Below, in pieces: positions 53,263-60,741 of a stretch of 64,000 nt of DNA; the first letter of the stretch is position 1, and every line of letters begins with the position of its first letter. A program made the position numbers and the translations under genes. The stretch spans positions 1,255,199 to 1,319,198 of the forward strand of contig CP000875.1 in NCBI GenBank assembly GCA_000018565.1, in the 5' to 3' direction. Under the pieces are notes generated by a model. That model was not told the origin of the DNA, ran no database searches, and was given only the letters and a program-made list of their open reading frames with translations. This DNA comes from Herpetosiphon aurantiacus DSM 785. GTDB lineage: Bacteria; Chloroflexota; Chloroflexia; Chloroflexales; Herpetosiphonaceae.

Positions 53263-53769
53263 GTGGAATTAATTAAGAAATACGGCAATCGGAAGCTTTA
53301 TCATACCAATGCCAAACAATATATTACCCTGCATGGCATTGCCAAGTTGATTCGGGCAGGCAGTGATGTTCGGGTCGTCGATAATGTGACTGGCGAAGAT
53401 TTGACGGTGCAAACCTTATCGCAAATTTTGCTCAATAGCAAAGGCCGCCGTTCAGGCTCGCTGCCAATTCCGATTTTGTCTGATCTGATTCAAACCAGCG
53501 GCGAGACGCTCTCGCAGATGCGCCGGAATCTGTTTCAATCGCTGGGCGGGAGCCAAATTGTTGATGCCGAAATTCGCTTACGTCTCGAACATTTGCTCGA
53601 TGAAGGCAAAATTAGCGAAGATGTCTGTCAACATATGGGTCAATTATTGCTGAAAGATTCGGGCCATGCCCACGCCGAAAACCTGCCTGATCGCTCTGAT
53701 GTTGAACGCTTGAAAAGCCAAGTTGAGCAACTAGCCAATCTAGTTGAGCAACTGTTGCACGATAAATAA
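53263..53769 (+). CDS. PhaR-like polyhydroxyalkanoate synthesis regulator
   Basis: 168 residues from a GTG at 53263, with AGGAGG 7 bases upstream. The N-terminal 60 residues are the PHB/PHA accumulation DNA-binding domain (IKKYGNRKLYHTNAKQYITL, VVDNVTGEDLTVQTLSQIL), where KYxNRxLYxT is diagnostic. The rest is helical (SLPIPILSDLIQTSGETLSQM) with a C-terminal leucine-zipper-like end. In PHA producers it senses PHA granules and represses phasin genes. A TATAAT lies at 53219-53224. The patatin gene follows 62 bp later on the same strand. Confidence 0.9.
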   Translation: MELIKKYGNRKLYHTNAKQYITLHGIAKLIRAGSDVRVVDNVTGEDLTVQTLSQILLNSKGRRSGSLPIPILSDLIQTSGETLSQMRRNLFQSLGGSQIVDAEIRLRLEHLLDEGKISEDVCQHMGQLLLKDSGHAHAENLPDRSDVERLKSQVEQLANLVEQLLHDK

Positions 53770-53831
53770 TCAATCTTCGTTTCACCATTTCGTTTGCTGA
53801 TTTATCGCCAATGGCAATGAGGCCACGATCA

Positions 53832-55067
53832 ATGAAGAAATCAACCCCATCCAAACGCGCTCTTGTCCTCGCTGGTGGTGGCATCTCTGGTGCCGTTTAC
53901 GAAATTGGCGCTCTCCGTGCCATCGATGATCTCCTCACAACCCTAAGCATCAACGATTTTGATATGTATGTTGGCACAAGTGCTGGCAGCCTAATTAGCT
54001 CGTGCTTGGCCAATGGCATCACCACCCGCGAGTTGTTGCGCATTCTCGAAGGTGCTTTGCCCGATGCCAAACGGCTACAACGCGACCAAATTCTGGCGCT
54101 CAATTTGCGCGGCTTGATCAAGCGTGGTCGCCGTTTGCCACGCCTGTTAGCCCAACGAGCAATCGAAACTTTGCGTCGCCCGCAAGATTTTGCCCCCCTC
54201 GATTGGGCTTGGAAGTTGCTCGAAGGCTTACCCAATGGCATTTATTCAACCAATAGCTTAGAACGTTATCTGCGCCATTTCTTGACTGAGCGCGGTAGCA
54301 ACCACTTTGCTGAGTTACAGCGTGAGCTTTATATTGTAGCGACCGAGCTGGATAGCGGCGACCGCGCAGTTTTTGGCGAGGGCAACCTACGTAATGTGCC
54401 AATTTCGGCGGCGGTTGCAGCCTCTAGCGCCATGCCAATCGTTTATGAGCCAGTTCGGATCAATGGGGTTGATTATATTGATGGTGGGGTGCGCGGCACA
54501 GCCAGCCTCGATGTGGCGATTGATCGTGGAGCAAAACTGATTGTTTGTGTCAATCCACTGGTAGCCTTTGATAATCGCAAACATCAGCTTGGCAGCCGCA
54601 TCGCCGATGCTGGCATTCAGGCGATTGGCAATCAGGTATTTCGCACGTTTATTCAGGCTGGCTTGCACTATCACATCAAAAAATTGCGCCAACAGCACCC
54701 TGATGTTGATATTATTTTGATCGAGCCACGCGCCGACGATGCAATTGTCTTTGCTGAACATGTGCTGCATTACGATGAGCGCATGTTGCTAGCTCGCCAT
54801 GGCTACGAATCAGCTACAATTCGCCTAGCCGATAAATATCAAGATTACAAGGCGATTTTGGCCAAACACGGCGTACAGATCAGTCGCCAACGGGTTGCCA
54901 AAGAATTACATCACCTGTTTGCGAGCGATGATGCCGATACTTTGCACTCATTATTAGAGAACGATCCCAATGGCAAGCGTTTGACCCACCCCCAAAAAAG
55001 CTGGCGCACGGTCAACCTCGCCCACACCCTCGACGACCTCGATGCCCGACTCGGCAATTTGGAATAG
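53832..55067 (+). CDS. Patatin-like phospholipase
   Basis: 411 residues from the ATG at 53832 (GAGG 9 bases upstream); in-frame ATGs at 53811 and 53817 lack a site. The patatin domain (about 10-260) has the oxyanion loop AGGGISGAVYEIGALRA, the nucleophile Ser in MYVGTSAGSLISS (GxSxG) near residue 47, and the catalytic Asp in YIDGGVRGTASLDVAI (DGG). The C-terminal about 150 residues include IILIEPRADDAIVFAEHVLHY, found in bacterial patatins. Probably a cytoplasmic or membrane-associated lipase; the PhaR neighbour suggests a link with storage-lipid turnover (inference). Confidence 0.92.
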   Translation: MKKSTPSKRALVLAGGGISGAVYEIGALRAIDDLLTTLSINDFDMYVGTSAGSLISSCLANGITTRELLRILEGALPDAKRLQRDQILALNLRGLIKRGRRLPRLLAQRAIETLRRPQDFAPLDWAWKLLEGLPNGIYSTNSLERYLRHFLTERGSNHFAELQRELYIVATELDSGDRAVFGEGNLRNVPISAAVAASSAMPIVYEPVRINGVDYIDGGVRGTASLDVAIDRGAKLIVCVNPLVAFDNRKHQLGSRIADAGIQAIGNQVFRTFIQAGLHYHIKKLRQQHPDVDIILIEPRADDAIVFAEHVLHYDERMLLARHGYESATIRLADKYQDYKAILAKHGVQISRQRVAKELHHLFASDDADTLHSLLENDPNGKRLTHPQKSWRTVNLAHTLDDLDARLGNLE

Positions 55068-55089
55068 CGAAGGTTTGCTTTGCTTACCC

Positions 55090-55127
55090 CAACCCCTCTC
55101 GTGACCATGAAGAGAGGGGTTGTTTTG
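55090..55127 (+). terminator. Terminator after the patatin gene
   Basis: An 11-bp stem (CAACCCCTCTC at 55090-55100, GAGAGGGGTTG at 55112-55122) followed by TTTTG. It resembles the inner hairpin of the dispersed palindromic repeat and may derive from it. Confidence 0.8.
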
Positions 55128-55136
55128 ATTCGTTAG

Positions 55137-57353
55137 CTAACCTAAAACTCGTGGATCAACCGTTTGATCGACCGAATCGAGAAATTCGCTAATTGTTGGC
55201 AGGGTTGATGTAGCCGCAGCTTGCCCCACAAAATGGCTCACCTGCTCGGCAGTTTGCTTGAAAAAGAGCAGTGTGGCTGGATCAGGCTGAAGCTCTTGGT
55301 TATAAGGATCTTGCATGCGCTCAGCAAACTCCAAGGCTTGTTGGGCCAATTTGGGATAATGCTCAGCCAAAATTGCCGCGAGAGTGATCATCTCTTCGCC
55401 CGATTGCTCCAAATTTTGCAATTGAGCTTGAATATCAAAAACTGGGCGCAAAAGCTCGAAAGCACGTTGGATTTGGCCTTTTTTATACCAAACTCTAGCC
55501 AATGCACTCTGCGAACCAGGAATTAAGTTGCGAGCATCGTTTTGCAGGGCTAGATTGAGTGATTCCTCCAGTGCCTCTTGGGCTAATTCCAAATCATCAA
55601 TCGCACAGGCGAGCCAGCCACGAGCACTCTGACAGAGAATAATCCCAACTTGATTGCCAAGGCTACGATTGATCTGCAAGCTTTGTTGGTAGCAACGTTC
55701 AGCATCATCGAAACGACCCAAACCAGTGTAGGAGCTGGCCAAATTGCTCAAGGCCGCAGCTTCACCTGAACGATCATCCATGGCTTGCCAGCGTGCCACA
55801 ACATCTTCGCCAAGCTCCACTGCTTTTTGATAGTAGCGTTGTTGATAGGCCAATGACGATAAATTATGCAAGGCGCGGGTTTCGCCAAAGGTATCGCCAA
55901 CTTGCTTGAATAAGGCTTGACCACGCTCATACCATAACGTTGCATCAGCATGATCGGCAAAATATTGGGCACAAATGCCTGCGGCAATCGCTGCTTTAGC
56001 GCGAACCACAGGCTCAATTTCGTGTTCGCGCCGCCATGCTTGGCGAATCCAGACCCGCGCTTCTTGGGCATAGCCTTTGGTAAACCAAAACAACCACAAC
56101 GAGCCAGCAATCCGCAAGGCTGTGGCGGGATGCTGCTCAACCGCCCAATCCAGCACCGAGCGCAAGTTGTAAATATCACTCTGCAAGCGAGCCATCCATA
56201 GCGGTTGATCGGCTCCGAGCAAGGGTTTTTCGGCACTCTCAGCCAAATGGGTAAAGTATGAGCTATACAATCGTTGCAAGTGGTTAGCTTCGCGGCGACG
56301 TTGTAAACGACCCTCGGCATAAGCATGCACCGCATCAAGCATCAGATAGCGATGATCGCCGTTGGGCAGAGTTTCAAGCTGTACCAACGATTTATCGACC
56401 AAGGTTTGTAAGCCTTCAACCACATTGATCGGTACGTCGGGAATGCCCGCGCAAATCGCTTCAGCCGATTCGAGCGTCCAACTGCCGCGAAAGATCCCCA
56501 AGCGAATAAACAACACTTGCAGCGTTGGCGAAAGCAGGCGATAGCACCAATCGAGCACTGGCCACAAAATTTCTTTGCGTTGCATGGTGCTGTTTTTGTC
56601 GATCATAGCCGCACCCAAGCGCAAGTGATGCCGCACCATGCGCACCAAATCAGAGGGCGGTAAGCTGCGACTATGGCTAGCGACAAGCTCGACGGCCAAC
56701 GGCAAGCCCTGCACCAAACGACATATTTCGGCGATCGCCTGAGCTTGTGGTTGATCGACTTTGAGCATTGGCTGCAACCGTCGCAATCGTTCGCTAAACA
56801 ATTGCACAGCGCCATATTGCAAAATTTCGCTGGCGCTCAAGCGAGCATCTTCGGCAGGCACGCTCAATAATGGCACCCGATAGATCGTTTCAGCAGCCAC
56901 GTTCAGCGCCACTTGGCTAGTGACCAAAATGGTTAATTGCGGCACGGCTGTGACTAAGGCTTGCACATCCGAGGCAGCCTCGACTACATGATCAATATTA
57001 TCGAGAATTAACAAGCTCGGTTGATGTGGAAAATGGGCGGCAATCGTGGTGAGCAATGGTTGATCGGAGGTGGGAGCGATACCGAGGCTTTCGGCAATCG
57101 TTGCTAGCACTAAACCCGCCGCCCGAATCGGCACCAACGACACAAAAAAACAGCCACCAACAAATTGGTCGGCATATAAACGGGCACAATCAACCGCCAA
57201 ACGGGTTTTGCCCGCGCCGCTTGCCCCAACTAAACTAATTAACCGCTGACCTTGGGCCAATAAAGCCCCAATTTCAGCAGTTTCAGCATCACGCCCAATT
57301 AGAGCAGTGGTGTAACGTGGAAGGAGATCGGAATGTTCTGTCTGCATATTCAC
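55137..57353 (-). CDS. NB-ARC/STAND ATPase with TPR repeats
   Basis: 738 residues. The ATPase domain has Walker A VGASGAGKTRLAVD near residue 44, Walker B SLLILDNIDHV near 116 and ILVTSQVALNV, then the GLPLAVELVASHSRSL motif and a winged-helix region, as in AfsR/MalT-type regulators. TPR repeats fill about 400-700 (ALHNLSSLAYQQRYYQKAV, AALSNLASSYTGLGRFDDAERCY). Neither end carries a DNA-binding or effector domain, so output is probably by protein contact. Start is a GTG at 57353 or ATG at 57347; no clear ribosome site. It is a single-chain counterpart of the split pair at 17889-20670. Confidence 0.88.
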   Translation of the reverse strand: MNMQTEHSDLLPRYTTALIGRDAETAEIGALLAQGQRLISLVGASGAGKTRLAVDCARLYADQFVGGCFFVSLVPIRAAGLVLATIAESLGIAPTSDQPLLTTIAAHFPHQPSLLILDNIDHVVEAASDVQALVTAVPQLTILVTSQVALNVAAETIYRVPLLSVPAEDARLSASEILQYGAVQLFSERLRRLQPMLKVDQPQAQAIAEICRLVQGLPLAVELVASHSRSLPPSDLVRMVRHHLRLGAAMIDKNSTMQRKEILWPVLDWCYRLLSPTLQVLFIRLGIFRGSWTLESAEAICAGIPDVPINVVEGLQTLVDKSLVQLETLPNGDHRYLMLDAVHAYAEGRLQRRREANHLQRLYSSYFTHLAESAEKPLLGADQPLWMARLQSDIYNLRSVLDWAVEQHPATALRIAGSLWLFWFTKGYAQEARVWIRQAWRREHEIEPVVRAKAAIAAGICAQYFADHADATLWYERGQALFKQVGDTFGETRALHNLSSLAYQQRYYQKAVELGEDVVARWQAMDDRSGEAAALSNLASSYTGLGRFDDAERCYQQSLQINRSLGNQVGIILCQSARGWLACAIDDLELAQEALEESLNLALQNDARNLIPGSQSALARVWYKKGQIQRAFELLRPVFDIQAQLQNLEQSGEEMITLAAILAEHYPKLAQQALEFAERMQDPYNQELQPDPATLLFFKQTAEQVSHFVGQAAATSTLPTISEFLDSVDQTVDPRVLG

Positions 57354-57486
57354 ACCAATTGGTTTCTGCTAAAGCCATCAGCACTGATAGCTGCCATGCT
57401 CCGTTGCATGTTAGTTGTCGTGCGTAGCCCAATCGATGAGCCGTTGCATTGGTTAATCATACACGAAAATTCAATTTAAATGCAGT

Positions 57487-57515
57487 AATCCCTGTAGAAT
57501 TGTGCTACAGGGATT
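57487..57515 (-). terminator. Probable terminator of the Ro60 gene
   Basis: An 11-bp perfect stem (AATCCCTGTAG at 57487-57497, CTACAGGGATT at 57505-57515) with a 7-base loop, 16 bp after the Ro60 stop; downstream T content is modest. Confidence 0.6.
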
Positions 57516-57531
57516 GTTAGCATTGGCTTGA

Positions 57532-59118
57532 TTAGAGTGTAATCTGCTCGATCGTGCTCAGCTGATCGGCATATCCAAGCAAGCTTTGGGCGATATAGGC
57601 TGGCACATGCTCGGCCCAGCCAAAAATAAAGCTGACATTTGGCTCATCGGGCGGGGCAACCGCGTGTGGATAGGGCGCAATCGTGATTAAAAATGCTTGA
57701 GCTTTGGGATTAACCTTGGCCAAATATTTACGCCAGACACTGACAAAACTTGTTCCACTATCGCTATCACGTGCCCATTCTTCGTTGTCAGTAATCGCAA
57801 TTACTACATCGACCACCTCACGGCGCTCGTACAAGTAGGAAATTGGGGCGGAAACCGCGGTTCCACCACCAAGTTTGGCCGTAATTTGCTTTGTCAACCA
57901 CATCAATTTGGTTTCGCGCCAAGTCTCCATCTGAACAATGCTGGTATTAAAAGGTAGCAGTTGGGCGGTTGGGTTGCTGCGATAGAGCGAGCCAGCGAAA
58001 ATGCCTGCAACATCGACATAACGTACTTGCGACTTCGGATTGATAGAGCCGCGCATCGAGCCAGAAACATCTGGGGCAACCACGACCCGCCCAGGAATTT
58101 CGGGCATGTTGACGAAGGCCATTTCGATCATCTGCTCAAGCGTTTGCTGAATCAGCTTTTCCTGCTCGCTTAGTGGCGTGAAGGCCAACCAAGCTGCGTG
58201 CAAACGGAAGGGCAAAATCTTGGCGCGGCGCAAGGCCTCAAGGTCGCCCAAACGCCCAACCACATACTCAATCATCGCCGCATCGTGGAACACACCTGCT
58301 CGTTGTAGGCTAGCCAAATTGCGTAGCAAGGCCAAATAGGGCATTTGCTCGATCAACGTTCGCCACATGGCCAAATCTGGCTTGCCCGTACCTGTGACAA
58401 TTTCGTAGGGCAGACGACCAGCCTCAACCAACGCTCGCTGCTCAGTCGGATCGCTCGTGCGCTTGAGTTGCTCGACCGCTGCGATTTGCGGCAACAGCGT
58501 GGATGCTTGCTCAGCCCAAGTTGTGCGCCAGCGCTCACGATCGATCAAATAACTGAACAAAGCATTAGTACGATCATCGATAGGTTGCGGACGCGTTAGG
58601 CGTAGCACATCGCGTAGGGTCATGCTGCCTGCATTCGTGCCACCATATTTAATTACGTGATATTCGCTCAGGTTAAGCAACCAATCATTGATTGTTTGCT
58701 TGATTGCCCGACCCATACCAGGCCGAATCTGACGCGAACGCACAATTTGCACAAAATCTTGCAAATCGCCTGGCGTTAGAATAATGCGCTTGAATATTAG
58801 GTGAAACAAGCCCAAATCGACAGTTGATAGCACAACCAAGCCGATAATTGGCTGAAGGCGCATGGTTCCTTGTTCGCGAGCATACACTAAGGCTTTTGCA
58901 GCAAAGAGTGGGTTATGGGCTAACATGGCTTGATGCAACTCCAAGGCCAAGGCATAATTGCTACCTTGCGAGGCGTAAAAGGTTGAGCCAATGGTATTGG
59001 TCAACAAAGTTTGCATATACCGTTCAGCCAAACTGCGTTGATAGGTAGGGAAGCCCTCGTGGTTAAGCCCATGTGCTGCATCAGGCGTGCGAGCAAACAG
59101 GCGGCGAACAATGTTCAT
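57532..59118 (-). CDS. rsr: Ro60 orthologue (TROVE + VWA RNA-binding protein)
   Basis: 528 residues from the ATG at 59118, chosen because GGAGGTGG lies just upstream; the frame is open 18 codons further. The N-terminal TROVE domain (about 10-340, HEAT-like ring) shows FYASQGSNYALALELHQAML, AKALVYAREQGTMRLQPIIGL, VRSRQIRPGMGRAIKQTINDWL and VIKYGGTNAGSMTLRDVLRLTRP. The VWA domain (about 345-528) has an intact metal site (VVAPDVSGSMRGS; ITDNEEWARD). Ro60 binds Y RNAs and the 3' ends of misfolded RNA and in bacteria tethers to PNPase. The about 1 kb upstream, on the same strand, encodes tRNA-like and Y-RNA-like structures, as expected for a Ro60 locus. Confidence 0.95.
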   Translation of the reverse strand: MNIVRRLFARTPDAAHGLNHEGFPTYQRSLAERYMQTLLTNTIGSTFYASQGSNYALALELHQAMLAHNPLFAAKALVYAREQGTMRLQPIIGLVVLSTVDLGLFHLIFKRIILTPGDLQDFVQIVRSRQIRPGMGRAIKQTINDWLLNLSEYHVIKYGGTNAGSMTLRDVLRLTRPQPIDDRTNALFSYLIDRERWRTTWAEQASTLLPQIAAVEQLKRTSDPTEQRALVEAGRLPYEIVTGTGKPDLAMWRTLIEQMPYLALLRNLASLQRAGVFHDAAMIEYVVGRLGDLEALRRAKILPFRLHAAWLAFTPLSEQEKLIQQTLEQMIEMAFVNMPEIPGRVVVAPDVSGSMRGSINPKSQVRYVDVAGIFAGSLYRSNPTAQLLPFNTSIVQMETWRETKLMWLTKQITAKLGGGTAVSAPISYLYERREVVDVVIAITDNEEWARDSDSGTSFVSVWRKYLAKVNPKAQAFLITIAPYPHAVAPPDEPNVSFIFGWAEHVPAYIAQSLLGYADQLSTIEQITL

Positions 59119-59269
59119 GGCCACCTCCAAGTTATAAGGTAGGAAAACGACTCTTCTCAACAAAGCAACCATGGTCTAGCCCGAATCACACTTGCGGATC
59201 AAACGCTATGAATTGGTTTGGGCAACTACATCACAGCTGATTCGTCTAGACCATGGTGTCAGAATAGGT

Positions 59270-59378
59270 CGGGCCTAGCAGGACTCGAACCTGCGACCTA
59301 AGTAGCCCCTACTATCACCTCGTGAACGAGGAAGTTGACGCAGAAGCAGTTTGCTCTACCAACTGAGCTATAGGCCCG
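59270..59378 (-). ncRNA. tRNA-like Y RNA candidate 1 (Y module in the anticodon arm)
   Basis: Acceptor stem GGGCCTA (59377-59371 read leftward) with TAGGCCC (59277-59271), D arm GCTC-AGTTGGTA-GAGC (59368-59353) and T arm GCAGG-TTCGAGT-CCTGC (59294-59278) are all canonical. The space for anticodon arm plus variable loop is 57-58 nt instead of about 22. It holds a small hairpin (ACTGC-TTCT-GCGT, one bulge) and the hairpin CCTCG-TTCA-CGAGG followed by the conserved Y strand at 59321-59300. There is no usable anticodon and no encoded CCA. It lies 152 bp upstream of Ro60 on the same strand. Confidence 0.8.
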
Positions 59379-59383
59379 AAATT

Positions 59384-59413
59384 AAGGATGAAGGATAAGG
59401 GATGAAGGATGAA
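59384..59413. repeat. Short direct repeat GGATGAAGG(AT)
   Basis: AAGGATGAAGGATAAGG followed by GATGAAGGATGAAG: three to four iterations of GGATGAAG, also echoed near 63620 (ATCCTTCATCC, opposite strand). This is a low-complexity dispersed motif of the intergenic DNA. Confidence 0.55.
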
Positions 59414-59495
59414 GCCAAACCCACAGATGCTGCCAATAGCTCAGCGCCTTGCTCTCTGCGCCTCTGCTTTAAACCCTTCTTCGTGCCCTTTGCGT

Positions 59496-59524
59496 TCTTC
59501 GCGGTTACAGCCTTCGTGGATCAA
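59496..59524. repeat. 29-bp direct repeat, copy 1
   Basis: Identical over 29 bp to 59792-59820 (begins TCTTCGCGGTTACAG, ends CTTCGTGGATCAA). The flanks share the CTTCGTG/CTTCGCG pattern, also seen at 63594-63615. The two copies bracket the second tRNA-like RNA. Confidence 0.85.
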
Positions 59525-59529
59525 TGTAG

Positions 59530-59664
59530 GTGAGCACAATAGGAATCGAACCTATACGTCAGGTCAACGAAGTAACTCCCACGATCACCTCAAATTGAGG
59601 AAGAGTTGTTGAAGTACTGTGCCGAAGCACATCCTGATGTTCTGCCGTTAAACTATGTGCTCAC
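59530..59664 (-). ncRNA. tRNA-like Y RNA candidate 2 (Y module in the anticodon loop)
   Basis: A 9-bp acceptor (GTGAGCACA with TGTGCTCAC), D arm GTTT...GAAC, T arm ATAGG-TTCGATT-CCTAT (59555-59539) and a preserved anticodon stem TCAGG (59637-59633) with CCTGA (59563-59559) are seen. Between the stem halves are about 69 nt: a hairpin TGTGC-TTCG-GCACA with a UUCG tetraloop (59631-59618), then TCAAC, AACTC and TTCCTCA pairing with TGAGG, GAGTT and GTTGA. The conserved Y strand is 59591-59570. The CCTCA/TGAGG pair here against CCTCG/CGAGG in candidate 1 is a compensatory change. No encoded CCA. Confidence 0.82.
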
Positions 59665-59791
59665 GTTTATAGTTCGGCGGTCAGGGGCTGGGGATCGGTA
59701 ACGTTTTCCATCCCAACCACACGTACCAAACCTGCAAATTTCCCGATAACCACTAGCTATCAGCCTAAAACCTTCTTCGTGATCTTCGCGC

Positions 59792-59820
59792 TCTTCGCGG
59801 TTACAGCCTTCGTGGATCAA
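59792..59820. repeat. 29-bp direct repeat, copy 2
   Basis: Identical to 59496-59524, 296 bp away, in the same orientation. Preceded by CTTCTTCGTGATCTTCGCGC, a further variant of the same CTTCG(T/C)G unit. Confidence 0.85.
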
Positions 59821-59834
59821 GATCTATTGCTAGA

Positions 59835-59918
59835 CTACCATCGTGTTACAAGGGTTCCAAGAAGCGGCTGATTAAAGCCCGCATTCGCCACATTAACATT
59901 GGTTGGTTCCTCTGGTAG
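59835..59918 (-). ncRNA. Possible additional structured RNA
   Basis: The ends CTACCA (59835-59840) and TGGTAG (59913-59918) are complementary and enclose an inner GCGG/CCGC pair around GCTTTAATCA. It lacks the conserved Y strand. A separate hairpin GCATAC/GTATGC (59921-59946) follows. Function not assignable; listed because it lies inside the Ro60 RNA cluster. Confidence 0.35.
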
Positions 59919-59961
59919 CGGCATACGACTCCTTCAATCGGTATGCTGAACGTTCAGGGCT

Positions 59962-60022
59962 GCTGAGGAAAAGGCGTGGAACTTCGTGGTTCAAGCGAAG
60001 TATGTCCCACAAGCACCTCAGC
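59962..60022 (-). ncRNA. Free-standing Y RNA candidate 3
   Basis: Read leftward: GCTGAGG (60022-60016), TGCTT, GTGGGA, CAT, ACTTCG, loop CTTGAACCA, CGAAGT, TCCACG, CCTTTT, CCTCAGC (59968-59962). Terminal stem GCTGAGG/CCTCAGC, middle stem GTGGGA/TCCAC with one mismatch or bulge, and upper stem ACTTCG/CGAAGT, with an asymmetric internal loop. The conserved strand is 60019-59998. This is the Y RNA layout, with 5' and 3' ends paired, and no tRNA parts. The strand order is opposite to candidates 1 and 2. Confidence 0.75.
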
Positions 60023-60031
60023 AAACTCTCA

Positions 60032-60112
60032 CTTGTCTCCCACAAGCTGGCGAGGAAGCTGGCTAAATCGTAAACACTTCACCTCGCCAACTTGTTGATT
60101 CTCTCCCACAAG
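60032..60112 (-). ncRNA. Divergent Y-like hairpin flanked by two CTTGT/ACAAG hairpins
   Basis: A central stem GGCGAGG (60088-60082) with CCTCGCC (60055-60049) begins GAGGTGAAG and ends CTTCCTC, the outer motifs of the Y units, but lacks the middle. It is flanked by CTTGT-GGGAG-ACAAG (60046-60032) and CTTGT...ACAAG with a 12-base loop that also begins GGGAGA (60112-60091). The motif GCTTGTGGGA therefore recurs three times between 60005 and 60112. This may be a degenerate or diverged fourth RNA. Confidence 0.5.
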
Positions 60113-60196
60113 CGCTAACCCCTTGATGTTGCAATCGATCATTGGCTAGCGATACCTCAAGCTATTGGTTAATTCCTACTCCGCTCGTTCTCTCCC

Positions 60197-60667
60197 TCAA
60201 GCGGTCTTTTTGGCTTTTCCGCGCCATGGTAAACGCCATGAAGTTGGTTCGGGCGCTGTCTCAATCTGCGCCAATTCCAACACCTTACGCACATAGCGGC
60301 GCACTTCACCTTGGCAAGCATCCAAGCGCTTGGCAACTTTGGCGGCATCTTCCACCACCACAGGCACCCGCAAGGTTTGATCAAACCAAGAAACAATCCC
60401 AGTTACATCGCGCATCGTTTTGGTTGGCGCAGTTAAGCAAACCACCCGAATCAAAACATCGGAGCGTTTAATCTTAGGATGTTGAACGGTAAACATAGGG
60501 CTGGCAATATAATTGGCATAGATCAAGACTTTCGCAATCAGCAAACGATAGCGGAGGCTGTCATCAGCGACTGAACCATTGTCTACGATCCATAAATCCA
60601 ACCCAGGCCGGGCGGGGTCGAGTGAACCCGCAACAATATCAATGCGGGTAGGATCTTCGAGCGTCAT
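60197..60667 (-). CDS. Conserved protein of unknown function in the Ro60 locus
   Basis: 156 residues from the ATG at 60667 (AGAGG upstream); a TTG two codons earlier is possible. The middle has an alternating strand/helix pattern: RIDIVAGSL, LDLWIVDNGSV, RYRLLIAKVLIYANYI and DVLIRVVCLTAPTKTM. The C-terminus is basic (SWRLPWRGKAKKTA), which could suit RNA binding. The opening DPTRIDIVAG recalls DUF6572-type proteins, not certain. It lies directly upstream of the RNA cluster and Ro60 on the same strand, so it may be part of that unit. Confidence 0.7.
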   Translation of the reverse strand: MTLEDPTRIDIVAGSLDPARPGLDLWIVDNGSVADDSLRYRLLIAKVLIYANYIASPMFTVQHPKIKRSDVLIRVVCLTAPTKTMRDVTGIVSWFDQTLRVPVVVEDAAKVAKRLDACQGEVRRYVRKVLELAQIETAPEPTSWRLPWRGKAKKTA

Positions 60668-60741
60668 GAGCAAACCTCTAGCTAAAACAAAATAGTCGTC
60701 ACTGCTGTGACGACCATAGCATTAGCGTGTGTCAGTACGCG

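Noticed and set aside
59270-59664. Ordinary tRNAs with introns
   Set aside because: Neither unit yields a standard anticodon loop on removing the insert, the inserts share sequence and structure with a free-standing unit, and no CCA is encoded while the true tRNA-Cys here has one. Introns of this kind are not expected in these bacteria. A genuine tRNA function is not fully excluded.
59530-59664. tRNA-Sec to go with SelB
   Set aside because: There is no UCA anticodon in a proper loop, no 8-bp acceptor/long variable arm layout, and the extra length is in the anticodon arm, not the variable arm.
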